A stretch of 64,000 nt of DNA from Alphaproteobacteria bacterium (GTDB lineage: Bacteria > Pseudomonadota > Alphaproteobacteria > Rhodobacterales > Rhodobacteraceae), in contig JAUIIR010000014.1 of assembly GCA_030431485.1 (NCBI GenBank), forward strand, positions 1-64,000. Direction: 5' to 3'. The notes under the pieces are model-generated. The model did no database searches. It saw nothing but the letters and a program-made list of their open reading frames with translations, and was not told the DNA's origin. The position numbers and the translations under genes were made by a program. Below are positions 39,348 to 49,005 of the stretch, in pieces. Position 1 is the first letter of the stretch. Every line of letters starts with the position of its first letter.

Positions 39348-40568
39348 TCAGTCCTTTTCCCGACTGGATCGCATCAGGCGACCGATAAGGAAGGACGTGC
39401 GTGGGGCATAGACGTAGGGCGTTTTGGGGTGGCTTGGGCGGGCGCGCATCCTGATCAGACCGAATACAACCAGCACCGCATGGCCCACCGCAATTATGGC
39501 AAAGAGCGCCGGTGGGCCGAAGAGTCCCATAAGCACTGACGCCAGATAAGGTGCAGCGATTGCTCCGGTTGCGTACCAGAACATGAGCGCAGCCGAGAGT
39601 TCCACCCTTTCACTTGAGCTCGCAAAGTCATGCGCGTGTGCAGCAGCGACAGAATAGATCGGGAAGGTGGTTAATCCGAAGATCATTGCTGTGATGAACA
39701 CACCTGACGTTGGCAGGTCGGTCAGCGTAGCGGTCATCACGCATGAGGCAATTGCAGCAATGGACAGCCAGATGAGCACCCAACGCCGGTCGTATTTGTC
39801 GGCCAGCCATCCGACCGGATATTGCGCCAAAGCGCCTCCAGCAACAAACGCTGCCATAAAAAGAGCAATCTGGTCGAGCGCGAGGCCGACACCTTGTCCG
39901 TAGACCGGCCCCACCATGCGAAAAGATGCGGACGAAATCGCGGCGACGATCACGCCAGCGGCGGCCAATGGTGAGCGGGTGACGGCCAGCATCGGGCGCA
40001 GGCGCGGCGCGTCCGGCGTTTCCGGCTGGGGCCGCGTGGTCAGAGCCATTGGCAATAGTGCAGCGCAACACAGGATCGCCAGTAAATTATAACTGACATA
40101 CGCCGCCGGGGTAAGAACGCCGATCAGAAGCTGCGCGACCAGCGACGCGCCCATATCCGCGATTCGGTACAGACCCATGGCACGGCCGCGGGTTTCATTG
40201 GTGACCTCTGCCTGAAGCCATGCTTCGATCACGGTGTAACAGCCCGCGACGCATATTCCGGTGCCAATGCGCATGAGGGCCCACGCGTTCGGGTCCGGCA
40301 GCATCATATGGCCAAGAAGACCAATGGCACCCAGTGCCGTGAAGGCGGAAAAGGCCCGGGCGTGACCGACAGATCCCATCAGACGGGGCGCCCACCAGCA
40401 GCCGACGAAGAAACCGACGAAGTGCGCGGAACCAAGCAGGCCAATCTCTGCCGTGGTGAAATCCAGCGTGATGCCCGAGATTGCGTCGAGAGGTCCAACA
40501 CCACCCGAAGACAACTGTAGCAGGGCAACGGACAGGAAGAGGGCAGCAAAGGACAGGGGAAGTCGCAT
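39348..40568 (-). CDS. MFS transporter (YcaD-like)
   Basis: The 406-residue protein has about 12 hydrophobic segments and MFS-type loop motifs (GxxxDRRW-like WLADKYDRRWVL between segments 8 and 9). A stretch LSSGGVGPLD...FTTAEIGLLGSAHFVGFFVGCWWAPRLM, read in short blocks, resembles the YcaD/drug-efflux-like branch. The exported compound is not known. AAAAAGGCG precedes the ATG. It lies 71 bases upstream of metG on the same strand but is unlikely to be functionally linked. Confidence 0.85.
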   Translation of the reverse strand: MRLPLSFAALFLSVALLQLSSGGVGPLDAISGITLDFTTAEIGLLGSAHFVGFFVGCWWAPRLMGSVGHARAFSAFTALGAIGLLGHMMLPDPNAWALMRIGTGICVAGCYTVIEAWLQAEVTNETRGRAMGLYRIADMGASLVAQLLIGVLTPAAYVSYNLLAILCCAALLPMALTTRPQPETPDAPRLRPMLAVTRSPLAAAGVIVAAISSASFRMVGPVYGQGVGLALDQIALFMAAFVAGGALAQYPVGWLADKYDRRWVLIWLSIAAIASCVMTATLTDLPTSGVFITAMIFGLTTFPIYSVAAAHAHDFASSSERVELSAALMFWYATGAIAAPYLASVLMGLFGPPALFAIIAVGHAVLVVFGLIRMRARPSHPKTPYVYAPRTSFLIGRLMRSSREKD

Positions 40569-40658
40569 ACGCCTTTTTGAAAACCGATAATAAGGGCGCG
40601 TCCACTATTAATTCGACGTTCTACGTCGTTTTCTGCTCTTGTAGAAACGGTCGTGGTG

Positions 40659-41135
40659 TCAGTCTGTGGTGTATTGGTCGAGGGCTGTATCCACCATGAC
40701 ATAGGTCTGTGGCATGAACCGCCCCTTTGGCTTTGTCTCAACCCACCATGCCCGAGCCCCTTTGTTGTTCAGTAGGTCCCTCAGCAGACTGCGAAGCGCT
40801 CCTTCCATTCCGACCAGCTTATTCAGAATGGTGTCATTGTGTTTGGCGAAGTTCCCGATGATGTGAATTCCTTGCTCGAGATACATTCCGAAAGCGCGCT
40901 TTTCGGCCGTCGTCAGCGCGTGATAGTCCTGCTCCGCGCGTTCCAGGAATTCTGAAAATTCGATATCGTTGCTCAGTCCTTTGAAGGTGCTCAGGCTTTC
41001 CAGTAGATCACGCCAGTTTGCGAGTTCGGATTGTTTGCGGTTCTGGCGCAGTTCGTAGGCCAGAAAGATCAACGACAGGATCACAGCAATCGCGGCAAGG
41101 ACATCTGCGATTGGGGCAAGCTGGCTAAGCGACAT
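40659..41135 (-). CDS. Hypothetical protein with N-terminal membrane segment
   Basis: I do not recognise this 158-residue protein beyond its shape: one membrane segment (about 10-27, ADVLAAIAVILSLIFLAYEL), then a soluble helical domain rich in charged residues and Trp. AAGGAGC precedes ATG 41135. Its start lies within the last 11 bases of the ImuA-like gene, so the two are probably co-transcribed. Function unknown. Confidence 0.65.
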   Translation of the reverse strand: MSLSQLAPIADVLAAIAVILSLIFLAYELRQNRKQSELANWRDLLESLSTFKGLSNDIEFSEFLERAEQDYHALTTAEKRAFGMYLEQGIHIIGNFAKHNDTILNKLVGMEGALRSLLRDLLNNKGARAWWVETKPKGRFMPQTYVMVDTALDQYTTD

Positions 41136-41808
41136 GGGACTGCTCCTTTGGACTGAGCGTAGTGTATTCCTCTTTGTCCGGTAAAGCGGATGATGGGGCC
41201 GGTGCAGATGCGCATGGGGCAAGACCGGATGGGCCAAGCGTCATCAGCCAATCACGGGGCGGGGCCATACGGGCGCGCAGGCGGCTCAGCGTCCAGTGGC
41301 CTGCACCATTGTGATGTGCTGGCTCCAGCGACCAGCGGGTTTCAATTCCCGGCGCACCGCCTTCACCCGGCGTCAGCAGTAAAGCCAGAGGGTGGAATGC
41401 TCCTGCACCACAGCCAGCCTCTGCCGCCAGATGCAATCGGCGGATACGCACCATCGTGGGAGGGGCGGTCATATCGCCGACAACGATAGGTGCGTGCCCA
41501 TCACGGAGGGCTTCTTCCATTGTCCAGAGCAGCATGTCCCTCTTGGCCGCTTCCACAAACAGAACATGGCCGGGTGTGATATGGTCAGCGATGACGTCGG
41601 GGGAAATGAACTCGGTCGAGTCCTGCAGCGTGATCCAGACCAGTGGCCCCCCTAATTGTGCGGCAAGGGATAAAGCCAGCGTGTACCGGGCAGCGCCACA
41701 GAGTTCATGCACGCGACCCAGCCGCAGGGCGATTTCCGGATCACCAAGCGTAACTGTGGGCGCAGGGCGATGGGAACGCCTGGACAGGAGGGCAGAGGCA
41801 CTTTGCAT
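41125..41808 (-). CDS. ImuA-like protein
   Basis: The 227-residue protein resembles ImuA, the RecA-like partner of the ImuB-DnaE2 mutagenic repair system of Alphaproteobacteria. It has the short GRVHELCGAARYTLALSLA start of the core, LVWITLQD, and GHVLFVEAAKRDMLLWTMEEALRDGHAPIVVGD in blocks. A Walker A lysine is not evident, as is usual for ImuA. imuB and dnaE2 are not adjacent; a hypothetical membrane protein follows instead. It could be a second, divergent copy. Confidence 0.65.
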   Translation of the reverse strand: MQSASALLSRRSHRPAPTVTLGDPEIALRLGRVHELCGAARYTLALSLAAQLGGPLVWITLQDSTEFISPDVIADHITPGHVLFVEAAKRDMLLWTMEEALRDGHAPIVVGDMTAPPTMVRIRRLHLAAEAGCGAGAFHPLALLLTPGEGGAPGIETRWSLEPAHHNGAGHWTLSRLRARMAPPRDWLMTLGPSGLAPCASAPAPSSALPDKEEYTTLSPKEQSHVA

Positions 41809-41922
41809 CTTGGAAATTTTGCATGTTCCTATTTTGTTCTCAAGAGATTCGTCGCATATCGCGCGTGAAGCCTTGCTTCGGACCGGTGCTATTGCTCTTT
41901 TGCGTCAGAGATTTGCCCCGCC

Positions 41923-42714
41923 ATGAGGACAAGACACCCTGTGATCCCGATATTGCGCGCCTCACTGCTACTGGTCTGGTTGGCGCTGCCCGCAAGGGCT
42001 GATGATCTGACCGTGTTTGCTGCCGCGTCGCTCGGTGATGCCATGAACGCGCTCGCGACGCTTTGGACCAAGGAAACCGGACAGGACGTAACCCTTGTCC
42101 TGGCGGGAAGTTCGACGCTCGCTCGGCAAGTCGATGCAGGCGCGCCCGCCGATGTGATGGTTTCTGCAAATAACGCCTGGATGGATTGGCTTGTTGAACG
42201 GGGACGGGTTGAGGTGGAAAGCAGAGTCGATGTGGCCTCCAATCGTCTTGTGCTTGTGGCACACGAACCGTCAGCAGCCAGTCGTGACATTATCACGGCT
42301 CAGACTGACATCGTCGGCAAATTGGGTGGAGACGGGCGATTGGCCATCGCGCTGCCCGAGGCCGTGCCTGCAGGAATATATGCAAAAACGGCACTGACTC
42401 ATCTTGATATGTGGGACGGTCTAAGCTCCCGTTTGGCACCCACCGACAATGTGCGTGCTGCCCTTGCGCTTGTGGCGCTGGGCGAGGCGCCGTTGGGTGT
42501 GGTCTATGCAACCGACGCACACTCAGACCAAGGCGTGGTGATCGCGGGCGTTTTTCCCGAGGCCAGTCATCCGCAGATCCGTTATCCCGCCGCGGTTGTT
42601 GCTGATGCTAAGAACGCCCCTGCCGCGACCCGCTTTGTTGCGTGGTTGGCAGACGATTCAGCACAAGAGATTTTTGCCCAGTTTGGTTTTCTGCCTGTTG
42701 GTCCAAGCCAATGA
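41923..42714 (+). CDS. modA: Molybdate ABC transporter, periplasmic binding protein
   Basis: ModA captures molybdate (or tungstate) in the periplasm. The 263-residue precursor has a signal peptide ending LALPARA (about residue 24), then DDLTVFAAASLGDAMNAL, AGSSTLARQVDAGAPADVMVSA in blocks and the ADVGVVYATDA-type segment, all typical. The stop overlaps the modB start (ATGA). No ModE gene is present. Confidence 0.93.
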   Translation: MRTRHPVIPILRASLLLVWLALPARADDLTVFAAASLGDAMNALATLWTKETGQDVTLVLAGSSTLARQVDAGAPADVMVSANNAWMDWLVERGRVEVESRVDVASNRLVLVAHEPSAASRDIITAQTDIVGKLGGDGRLAIALPEAVPAGIYAKTALTHLDMWDGLSSRLAPTDNVRAALALVALGEAPLGVVYATDAHSDQGVVIAGVFPEASHPQIRYPAAVVADAKNAPAATRFVAWLADDSAQEIFAQFGFLPVGPSQ

Positions 42715-43409
42715 TGGGCTGGTTGGGACCGGATGAATGGCAGGCGGTCGCCCTGTCGCTGAAGGTAGCGCTATGGGCGACGCTGCTCAGTCTCCCTTTC
42801 GGCTTATTATGCGCCCTCGCATTGGCAAGAGGTCGCTTCTTTGGTCGTGATGTCCTGAATTGGCTGGTGCATTTGCCGCTTGTTCTGCCGCCGGTTGTCA
42901 CAGGATACCTGCTGCTTTTGGGTTTTGGTCGGCAAGGGCCCGTCGGATCCGTTTTGGACAGCCTGTTCGGTATCACGCTGGCCTTCCAGTGGACGGGCGC
43001 AGCGCTGGCGGCGTCGATTATGGCCTTTCCGCTGATGGTGCGGGCGATGCGTTTGGCCATCGAAGCAGTGGACCCCAAGCTGGAAGAAGCGGCTGCCACA
43101 CTCGGGGCCAGCAAAATCAGAGTTTTCAGTACCGTAACTCTGCCCCTGATCCTTCCCGGGATTATCGCGGGGGCGGTGCTGGCCTTTGCCAAGGCAATGG
43201 GCGAATTTGGCGCAACAATTACCTTCGTTTCGAATATTCCGGGCGAAACACGCACCGTACCATCCGCAATCTATGCGTTTCTGCAAGTGCCAGGTGGGGA
43301 AAGCAGTGCGCTCCGGCTTGTTGGTGTCGCAATCGCTATTGCGATTGGCGCGCTGATCCTGTCGGAGTGGCTTTCTCGGAAAATCGCGCAGCGGATCTCA
43401 GGAGCATGA
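42711..43409 (+). CDS. modB: Molybdate ABC transporter permease
   Basis: ModB forms the membrane channel. The 232-residue protein has about five to six membrane segments and the ABC-coupling EAA loop (EEAAATLGASKIRVFSTVTLPLILPG in short blocks). It starts at ATG 42711 in ATGA with the modA stop and ends in ATGA with modC. Confidence 0.95.
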   Translation: MMGWLGPDEWQAVALSLKVALWATLLSLPFGLLCALALARGRFFGRDVLNWLVHLPLVLPPVVTGYLLLLGFGRQGPVGSVLDSLFGITLAFQWTGAALAASIMAFPLMVRAMRLAIEAVDPKLEEAAATLGASKIRVFSTVTLPLILPGIIAGAVLAFAKAMGEFGATITFVSNIPGETRTVPSAIYAFLQVPGGESSALRLVGVAIAIAIGALILSEWLSRKIAQRISGA

Positions 43410-44503
43410 GCCTTTCTGTCGATATCAAGCGCGCGCTAGGCGGGTTTGACCTGCACACCACGTTTGACGCTCCAGAGGGTGTCACGGTGCTGTTTGGTCG
43501 TTCCGGCAGCGGAAAGACATCAGTGGTCAAGTCTGTTGCGGGATTGGTGACGCCCCAACAAGGAAAAATCACAGTAAACGGGCGGGTCCTATTTGATGCC
43601 GAGGCGCATACCGATTTGCCCGTCCACAAACGGCGGCTGGGATACGTCTTTCAGGACAGCCGACTCTTCCCCCATCTGAGCGTGCGCGACAATCTGTGTT
43701 ACGCTACCCGCGTCAGCAGTCGTGGTGCGACAGACCCAAGACAGGTCGGCGATTTGCTTGGCATCTCGCATCTTCTGGATCGTCGTCCTCATTCCCTTTC
43801 GGGCGGCGAGGCGCAACGAGTCGCGATCGGTCGCGCACTCTTGTCCGAGCCGGATATGCTCTTGATGGATGAGCCGCTGGCTTCGCTCGATGGGCCACGT
43901 AAGACAGAAATATTGCCCTATCTTGAGACGCTGCGGCGCGAGACAGGTCTGTCGATCCTTTACGTGACCCACAACATGGCCGAGGTTGCGCGACTTGCCA
44001 CGCACATCGTTTTGATCGACGAGGGACGCGTTGTCCGCTCTGGTGCACCCGAAGAGGTGCTGACCGATCCTGACATGGTGCGGTTGCTGGGTATCCGGGA
44101 TGCCGGTGCAGTTCTGTCGGCCAGAGTTGCAGAACACCTTCCGGATGGCCTTAGCGCTTTGGAAATTTCTGCTGGAAATCTTTTTCTACCAGCCGTGGAC
44201 GCTCCTGTTGGAGCCAAGCTGCGGGTGCGCATCCTGGCGCAAGATGTGATCCTCGCCCGGTCGCGTCCAGAAGGCCTGTCTGCGCTCAACGTCTTACAAG
44301 TGAGGGTGCTTGCAGTGCGTCGCGGTGAGGGACCGGGCGTGATTGTCCAGCTACAGGCCGGAGAGGATCGTTTGTTGGCTCGTATCACCCGACGCAGTGC
44401 CGACGCTCTGAATATCGTTGAAGGGGCTGACTGTTTCGCAGTCATGAAATCGTTGGCGGTATCGCAAACGGATATCGCTGTCGGCTTGCAGACCGGACTT
44501 TAG
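43406..44503 (+). CDS. modC: Molybdate ABC transporter ATP-binding protein
   Basis: ModC powers molybdate uptake. The 365-residue protein has Walker A GRSGSGKT (about 32-39), the signature LSGGEAQR, Walker B LLMDEP, and the H-loop VTHN. A C-terminal TOBE/MOP domain (about 295-360) that senses molybdate follows. It overlaps modB by four bases. Molybdenum serves enzymes such as nitrate reductase and formate or xanthine dehydrogenases, none of which are in this window. Confidence 0.95.
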   Translation: MSLSVDIKRALGGFDLHTTFDAPEGVTVLFGRSGSGKTSVVKSVAGLVTPQQGKITVNGRVLFDAEAHTDLPVHKRRLGYVFQDSRLFPHLSVRDNLCYATRVSSRGATDPRQVGDLLGISHLLDRRPHSLSGGEAQRVAIGRALLSEPDMLLMDEPLASLDGPRKTEILPYLETLRRETGLSILYVTHNMAEVARLATHIVLIDEGRVVRSGAPEEVLTDPDMVRLLGIRDAGAVLSARVAEHLPDGLSALEISAGNLFLPAVDAPVGAKLRVRILAQDVILARSRPEGLSALNVLQVRVLAVRRGEGPGVIVQLQAGEDRLLARITRRSADALNIVEGADCFAVMKSLAVSQTDIAVGLQTGL

Positions 44504-44542
44504 CCGCTACTTTGCGCGCAACTGAAGTCGAAGGAACGCGCG

Positions 44543-45586
44543 ATGAAAATGAACCGACTGGGCAGAACCGATCTGATGGTGTCCGAGCTGTGCCTTGGCA
44601 CAATGACTTACGGCAACCAGACCCCCGAGACAGATGCCCATACCCAGATGGACATGGCACTGGACGCTGGGATCAATTTCATCGACGCGGCGGAAATGTA
44701 TCCGGTAAACCCGGTCTCCAAAGAGACCATTGGCCTTACGGAAGAAATCCTTGGCAACTGGATGCAGAAAACGGGCCGCCGCAACGACTGGATTCTCGCG
44801 ACCAAGCACTCTGGCGAAGGCATGGACCACGTTCGCGACGGCGCGCCGATCTCGAGCGAGACCATCCCCGGCGCGGTGGAAGGCTCGCTCAAACGTCTGA
44901 AGACCGACCATATCGACCTCTATCAACTGCATTGGCCCAATCGCGGCTCTTACATGTTCCGCAAGAACTGGACCTTTGACCCGACTACCCAGAACAGGAC
45001 CGAAACTCTTCAGAGCATGGCAGACGTTCTGGGTGCATTGAGCCGCGAGATCGAAAAAGGGCGCATCCGGCACATTGGACTGTCGAACGAAAGTGCGTGG
45101 GGCACGATAATGTGGCTGCAGGTGGCGCATTCGATGGCCGGGCCAAGAATGGAAAGCATCCAGAACGAATACTCGCTCATGTGCCGCATGGCCGATACGG
45201 ATCTGGCCGAGGTGATGGTGCATGAAGAGGTGTCGCTTTTGCCGTTTTCTCCTTTGGCGGCGGGGTTGTTGACCGGCAAATATCAGAACGGTGCTGTGCC
45301 CGAAGGGTCGCGTATGGCGATCAACGGCAATCTGGGCGGCCGCAAGACAGATCGGGCGTTCGAGGCTGTTGATGCATACGCCACGGTCGCGCGGGATGCT
45401 GAACTCGATCTTGCTCTTATGGCGCTTGTGTGGTCGGCGCAACGTCCGTTTGTCGCGTCGTCAATCTTTGGTGCCACAACCGCGGATCAGTTGGCGCACC
45501 TCTTGAAAGCCGTTGATATGAGCCTTGATGAGGACGTCTTGAGAGCGCTCGACGAGGCGCATCGTCAGCATCCGATGCCTTATTAA
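44543..45586 (+). CDS. Aldo/keto reductase (Tas-like)
   Basis: The 347-residue protein has the AKR barrel signatures: LGRTDLMVSELCLGTMTYG at the start, FIDAAEMY with catalytic Asp and Tyr, the ATKHSG lysine, and YQLHWP with the active-site His. Length and sequence place it with the Tas/YdhF-like group. It reduces an unknown aldehyde or ketone with NADPH. AAGGAACGC precedes the ATG. It follows modC by 39 bases but has no evident link to molybdate. Confidence 0.88.
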   Translation: MKMNRLGRTDLMVSELCLGTMTYGNQTPETDAHTQMDMALDAGINFIDAAEMYPVNPVSKETIGLTEEILGNWMQKTGRRNDWILATKHSGEGMDHVRDGAPISSETIPGAVEGSLKRLKTDHIDLYQLHWPNRGSYMFRKNWTFDPTTQNRTETLQSMADVLGALSREIEKGRIRHIGLSNESAWGTIMWLQVAHSMAGPRMESIQNEYSLMCRMADTDLAEVMVHEEVSLLPFSPLAAGLLTGKYQNGAVPEGSRMAINGNLGGRKTDRAFEAVDAYATVARDAELDLALMALVWSAQRPFVASSIFGATTADQLAHLLKAVDMSLDEDVLRALDEAHRQHPMPY

Positions 45587-45602
45587 ACCTCTAGCGGTTT
45601 CT

Positions 45603-46880
45603 TTAAAGCGCGGCCTCGATCTCTGTCTCCTTGGCGGAGATTCTATCGATTTCCAGGGGCTCCGGTACAGGGGCAGGGCGGCTTCCTGTCTTGCCCAACC
45701 GGGACGGTAGTGTTCCAGACAATAGCCACGCGCCCAGAAGAGCTGTCGCTCCGGCGCCAAAAATTCCTGCAAGGGGTGCAATGAGCAGGACAAGCCATGC
45801 AGCTCCCGGAGTGAGGATCCCCGACACATCCCGGAAGCTGGAATAAACGGCTGACATCTCTGTCCTTTCCGACGGTTTGACCGCGAGCAGGAATGGCAAG
45901 CCGGCCGAGACATCAAGCAGGATCAGGAAGAACGACCCGGTCATCAGGCATAGCACCGCCAGCCAGGGCAGCCCAGACACCAGACCTGCAATGCCAAAGA
46001 GCAGCCCCGACATCAGGAACCCGGTGCGCACGGCGTAGCGGATCGAATAGCGCTGCATGAACCGTAGCATGAAAGGTGTGACGAACAGTGCCGCGTTCGA
46101 GATCGACAACGCGATTCCGCCCAATTGTTCACCAAGGCCAGACTGAATGGCGAATATCGGCAAATATACGACGTAGACCCACCACCCGCAGGATCGGATC
46201 ACCGCGAATAGCCATCCGGCAACAAGACGTGGTTGCGCAAAGAACCTTGGCAGGAAACCCAGAGGATTGGACGGTGCGCGCCGGCTTTTTGTAATCAGTT
46301 TCCCGTTGCCCATGCGCATGGCAAGAAACATCACCAGCATTGCGGAGGATGCTGCCGCGGCCACGAGGAACGGCGCAGGCTCCCACCACTTCAGCAATGT
46401 CACGCCTAGCACCGGTCCAACCGTCCACCCGACCGCACTGTAGAACATCCGTGAGGTTTCGCAGCGGCTGAGCTCGATTTTGGCAATGTAGTCGAGCACG
46501 TAGGCATTGAAGCACACGAATGTGGTAACGGTGGCCATAGATGTCATCATCAGCCCGGCGATAGTCGTCGTGGCAGAGCCGTCGATCGCCAGAAGCGATC
46601 CTGCGATGAAGCCAGACGCGCCCGACATGTAGACCCAGCGTCGGGGTAGAAACCGTGCGAGAAACGGGACGAAAAGGCCAGTCAGAAGCGATACGACTCC
46701 GATCAGGAAATAGACCTGCGAAACAAGTGCGGCGTCCTGCAGCGCCTGATACATCCGGAGCGGAAAGACCGAGATGAGGATTCCTCGTGCCACAGCCTCG
46801 GCCGCAGCCAGCATCGCAAAGCCGCGCACGCTGGGTGCAGGTGCGTGGCGAAGCCATTCGGGTATGCGTCTTTCGTGCAT
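45603..46880 (-). CDS. MFS transporter
   Basis: The 425-residue protein has about 12 hydrophobic segments of the major facilitator type, with a basic loop RFLPRRWVYM between early segments and a cytoplasmic C-terminal tail. GAAGGC precedes the ATG at 46880. The substrate is unknown. It is divergent from the CoA transferase gene, with 133 bases between, so the two might share a role. Confidence 0.82.
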   Translation of the reverse strand: MHERRIPEWLRHAPAPSVRGFAMLAAAEAVARGILISVFPLRMYQALQDAALVSQVYFLIGVVSLLTGLFVPFLARFLPRRWVYMSGASGFIAGSLLAIDGSATTTIAGLMMTSMATVTTFVCFNAYVLDYIAKIELSRCETSRMFYSAVGWTVGPVLGVTLLKWWEPAPFLVAAAASSAMLVMFLAMRMGNGKLITKSRRAPSNPLGFLPRFFAQPRLVAGWLFAVIRSCGWWVYVVYLPIFAIQSGLGEQLGGIALSISNAALFVTPFMLRFMQRYSIRYAVRTGFLMSGLLFGIAGLVSGLPWLAVLCLMTGSFFLILLDVSAGLPFLLAVKPSERTEMSAVYSSFRDVSGILTPGAAWLVLLIAPLAGIFGAGATALLGAWLLSGTLPSRLGKTGSRPAPVPEPLEIDRISAKETEIEAAL

Positions 46881-47013
46881 GTCTTGCCTTCGGAATCGTG
46901 AGTCACGATTGCCTGCTCACCCAAGTCATGCATTGCCGTCTGCGACCCGATGTCGTTTTCTATATCCGACAGCTTGTGTCACTGCCGGACGCTTCGACTT
47001 CGAAAGGATGCCT

Positions 47014-48147
47014 ATGCCTGAAAATAAACCTTTGGCCGGTATCCGAATTGTCGAAGTCGAAGGCATCGGTCCGGGCCCCTTTGCGGCAATGATGCTCGCA
47101 GATTTGGGTGCTGACGTCATTGTGGTGCATCGCCCACGCTCGGGGCCCGTTATCGGCCTCAAAGACCGGCCGGTGACGGATCGCGGCAAGCGGTCTCTTG
47201 TGCTTGATCTGAAATCCGAGAGAGATCGACAGGTGTTTCTACAACTCGTCGCGCCGGCGGATGGTCTCATCGAAGGGTTTCGCCCAGGAGTGATGGAACG
47301 GCTTGGGCTTGGCCCTGAAACCTGTCAACACGAGAACCCGCGCTTGGTCTATGGGCGAATGACGGGCTGGGGACAGGAAGGGCCTTTGGCCGGCCGGGCA
47401 GGCCACGACTTGAATTATATTTCCCTTGCGGGTGCGCTTTGGTCTTCGGTCCGTAATGAAGAAAGACCAACCGCGTCGCCCACTTTGATCGGCGATATTG
47501 GCGGCGGAGCGCTCTACCTCGTATCGGGGATGCTTGCAGGGATTCTGGCTGCTGGGCGCACAGGGAAAGGCACGGTTGTGGATGCCGCAATTTATGATGG
47601 AGCTGCGCATATGCAGAACCTCTTGATGTCAATTTCGGGCAGCGTCGAAAAAGGCCCAACGGCGCAAGCCAATCCACTCGTCGGGGCGCATTGGTCACGG
47701 ACCTATCGCTGTGCGGACGGTGGTCACATCAGCGTGCAATGTCTTGAGCCTAAGTTCTACGTGATTTTCCTTGAAAAGCTTGGTTTTGCGGCGGATCCGG
47801 ATTTCGCATCCAATCAGTTCAATCAAGCGGCCTGGCCAAGGCTGTCAACGCGATTGGACGGAATTTTTTCAAAGCATCCTCGGCCGCATTGGCAAGAGGT
47901 CTTTGAAGACACTGATGCTTGCGTCGCGCCGGTGCTGTCGCCACGCGAAGCGTTTGCGCATCCCCAGAATGCTGTGCGACAGACGTGGTTGGACACTGAC
48001 GACGGTCTTCAAGCCGCTGCGGCGCCGCGGTTCGATGGCAAAGCACCCGGGCTTCCCGGTGCTGTTCATGACAGGGGGCAGGATTCAGCAGACATCCTTG
48101 CTGCGCTTGAAAACGGCAGTGGTTGGCCAGCAAAAAGCGATGCCTGA
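47014..48147 (+). CDS. CaiB/BaiF-family CoA transferase
   Basis: The 377-residue protein is a class III CoA transferase: LAGIRIVEVEGIGPGPFAAMMLADLGADVI in blocks at the start, NPRLVYGRMTGWGQEGP, and the catalytic Asp in AGHDLNYISLAGAL. Similarity is strongest to alpha-methylacyl-CoA racemase-like members, so it could be either a racemase or a CoA transferase. AAAGGA lies six bases before ATG 47014; the ATG two codons upstream is too close to it. It ends one base before the regulator gene, convergent. Confidence 0.85.
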   Translation: MPENKPLAGIRIVEVEGIGPGPFAAMMLADLGADVIVVHRPRSGPVIGLKDRPVTDRGKRSLVLDLKSERDRQVFLQLVAPADGLIEGFRPGVMERLGLGPETCQHENPRLVYGRMTGWGQEGPLAGRAGHDLNYISLAGALWSSVRNEERPTASPTLIGDIGGGALYLVSGMLAGILAAGRTGKGTVVDAAIYDGAAHMQNLLMSISGSVEKGPTAQANPLVGAHWSRTYRCADGGHISVQCLEPKFYVIFLEKLGFAADPDFASNQFNQAAWPRLSTRLDGIFSKHPRPHWQEVFEDTDACVAPVLSPREAFAHPQNAVRQTWLDTDDGLQAAAAPRFDGKAPGLPGAVHDRGQDSADILAALENGSGWPAKSDA

Positions 48148-48996
48148 CTAGTCCAACATCCTGCTAAGGTCTCTTAGATGATCGGGAAACGCACGGGCGG
48201 TGATCTGTGCTTCGCGTACCAGACCGTCAAAATGGTCTGAAAAGGCACGCACCCGCTGCGAGTCGCGAAAGGCGAGGTAGTTGGTTCCGATATAAATGAC
48301 GGCAAGAAGCGGTCCGAAGACAGTGATCGGTGCGGAATAGACCTGACGCGCGTCATAGAGATAAAGACGCATTCTCGGGTAAAGCCCCTCGGTCAGTTCA
48401 AGCCAGTGGCCAATCTGCTGCTTGCGCAATTCGATCGGCAGATCGGCATAGTAGCCTGTGCCCTCGACAAAACTCTGCAGTTCAAACAAAGGCATCGCGA
48501 TCTCGTAGTCAGATGCGGATTGTCGCATCCAGGCCAACCGGTTGGCCGAAGCTGTGATTGCCTGTGCAGCCGTGCGTCCCAAATGCGGTGCATATTCCCA
48601 AGTTAGCACTTCGTTGGTCTTAAGCATGTCGGGCAGTCCGGGTGGCACATACCGGATCTTGAACCCCTCTGCATCGCGGTGCCAGTCAAAGACCTGCTGG
48701 TCCACCAACGCTCGCGGCGCATCCGTCAGTGTAAGCGCGTTGGCAAGAAGATCGGTGGCGTTTTCGGGATGCTCGGCCAAACCCAAAAGCCAATCTGCTG
48801 AAACCCCCAGGGCAGTGGCGCAAGCGCCAACAACATGCGCGTTTGGCAGACGTGCGGCATCATCCCTCAGCAACTGCGAAATGGTCGAGCGGTCTATTCC
48901 CGTGCTGCGCGCCAGGGCACTTTGGTTTGTTCCCGCGCGCCGGATTGCGATCAGAAGGCGCGTTCGGAACAGGTCTGCGCGTTGAAGTTTGTTCAT
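48148..48996 (-). CDS. XRE-family transcriptional regulator with C-terminal sensor-like domain
   Basis: The 282-residue protein has an XRE helix-turn-helix (about 12-70: RTRLLIAIRRAGTNQSALARSTGIDRSTISQLL in blocks) followed by a domain of about 200 residues with no family I can name. Its start is divergent from the desaturase gene, with a run of TCAC/GTGA half-sites between, so it may control that gene. Confidence 0.78.
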   Translation of the reverse strand: MNKLQRADLFRTRLLIAIRRAGTNQSALARSTGIDRSTISQLLRDDAARLPNAHVVGACATALGVSADWLLGLAEHPENATDLLANALTLTDAPRALVDQQVFDWHRDAEGFKIRYVPPGLPDMLKTNEVLTWEYAPHLGRTAAQAITASANRLAWMRQSASDYEIAMPLFELQSFVEGTGYYADLPIELRKQQIGHWLELTEGLYPRMRLYLYDARQVYSAPITVFGPLLAVIYIGTNYLAFRDSQRVRAFSDHFDGLVREAQITARAFPDHLRDLSRMLD

Positions 48997-49005
48997 GTGT
49001 AAATT

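Noticed and set aside
38105-39388. Plus-strand open frame of 427 residues over metG
   Set aside because: Antisense to methionyl-tRNA synthetase without any motif.
41809-41922. Possible molybdate-responsive operator or Moco riboswitch upstream of modA
   Set aside because: No clear palindrome or conserved riboswitch core could be traced in the 114 bases.
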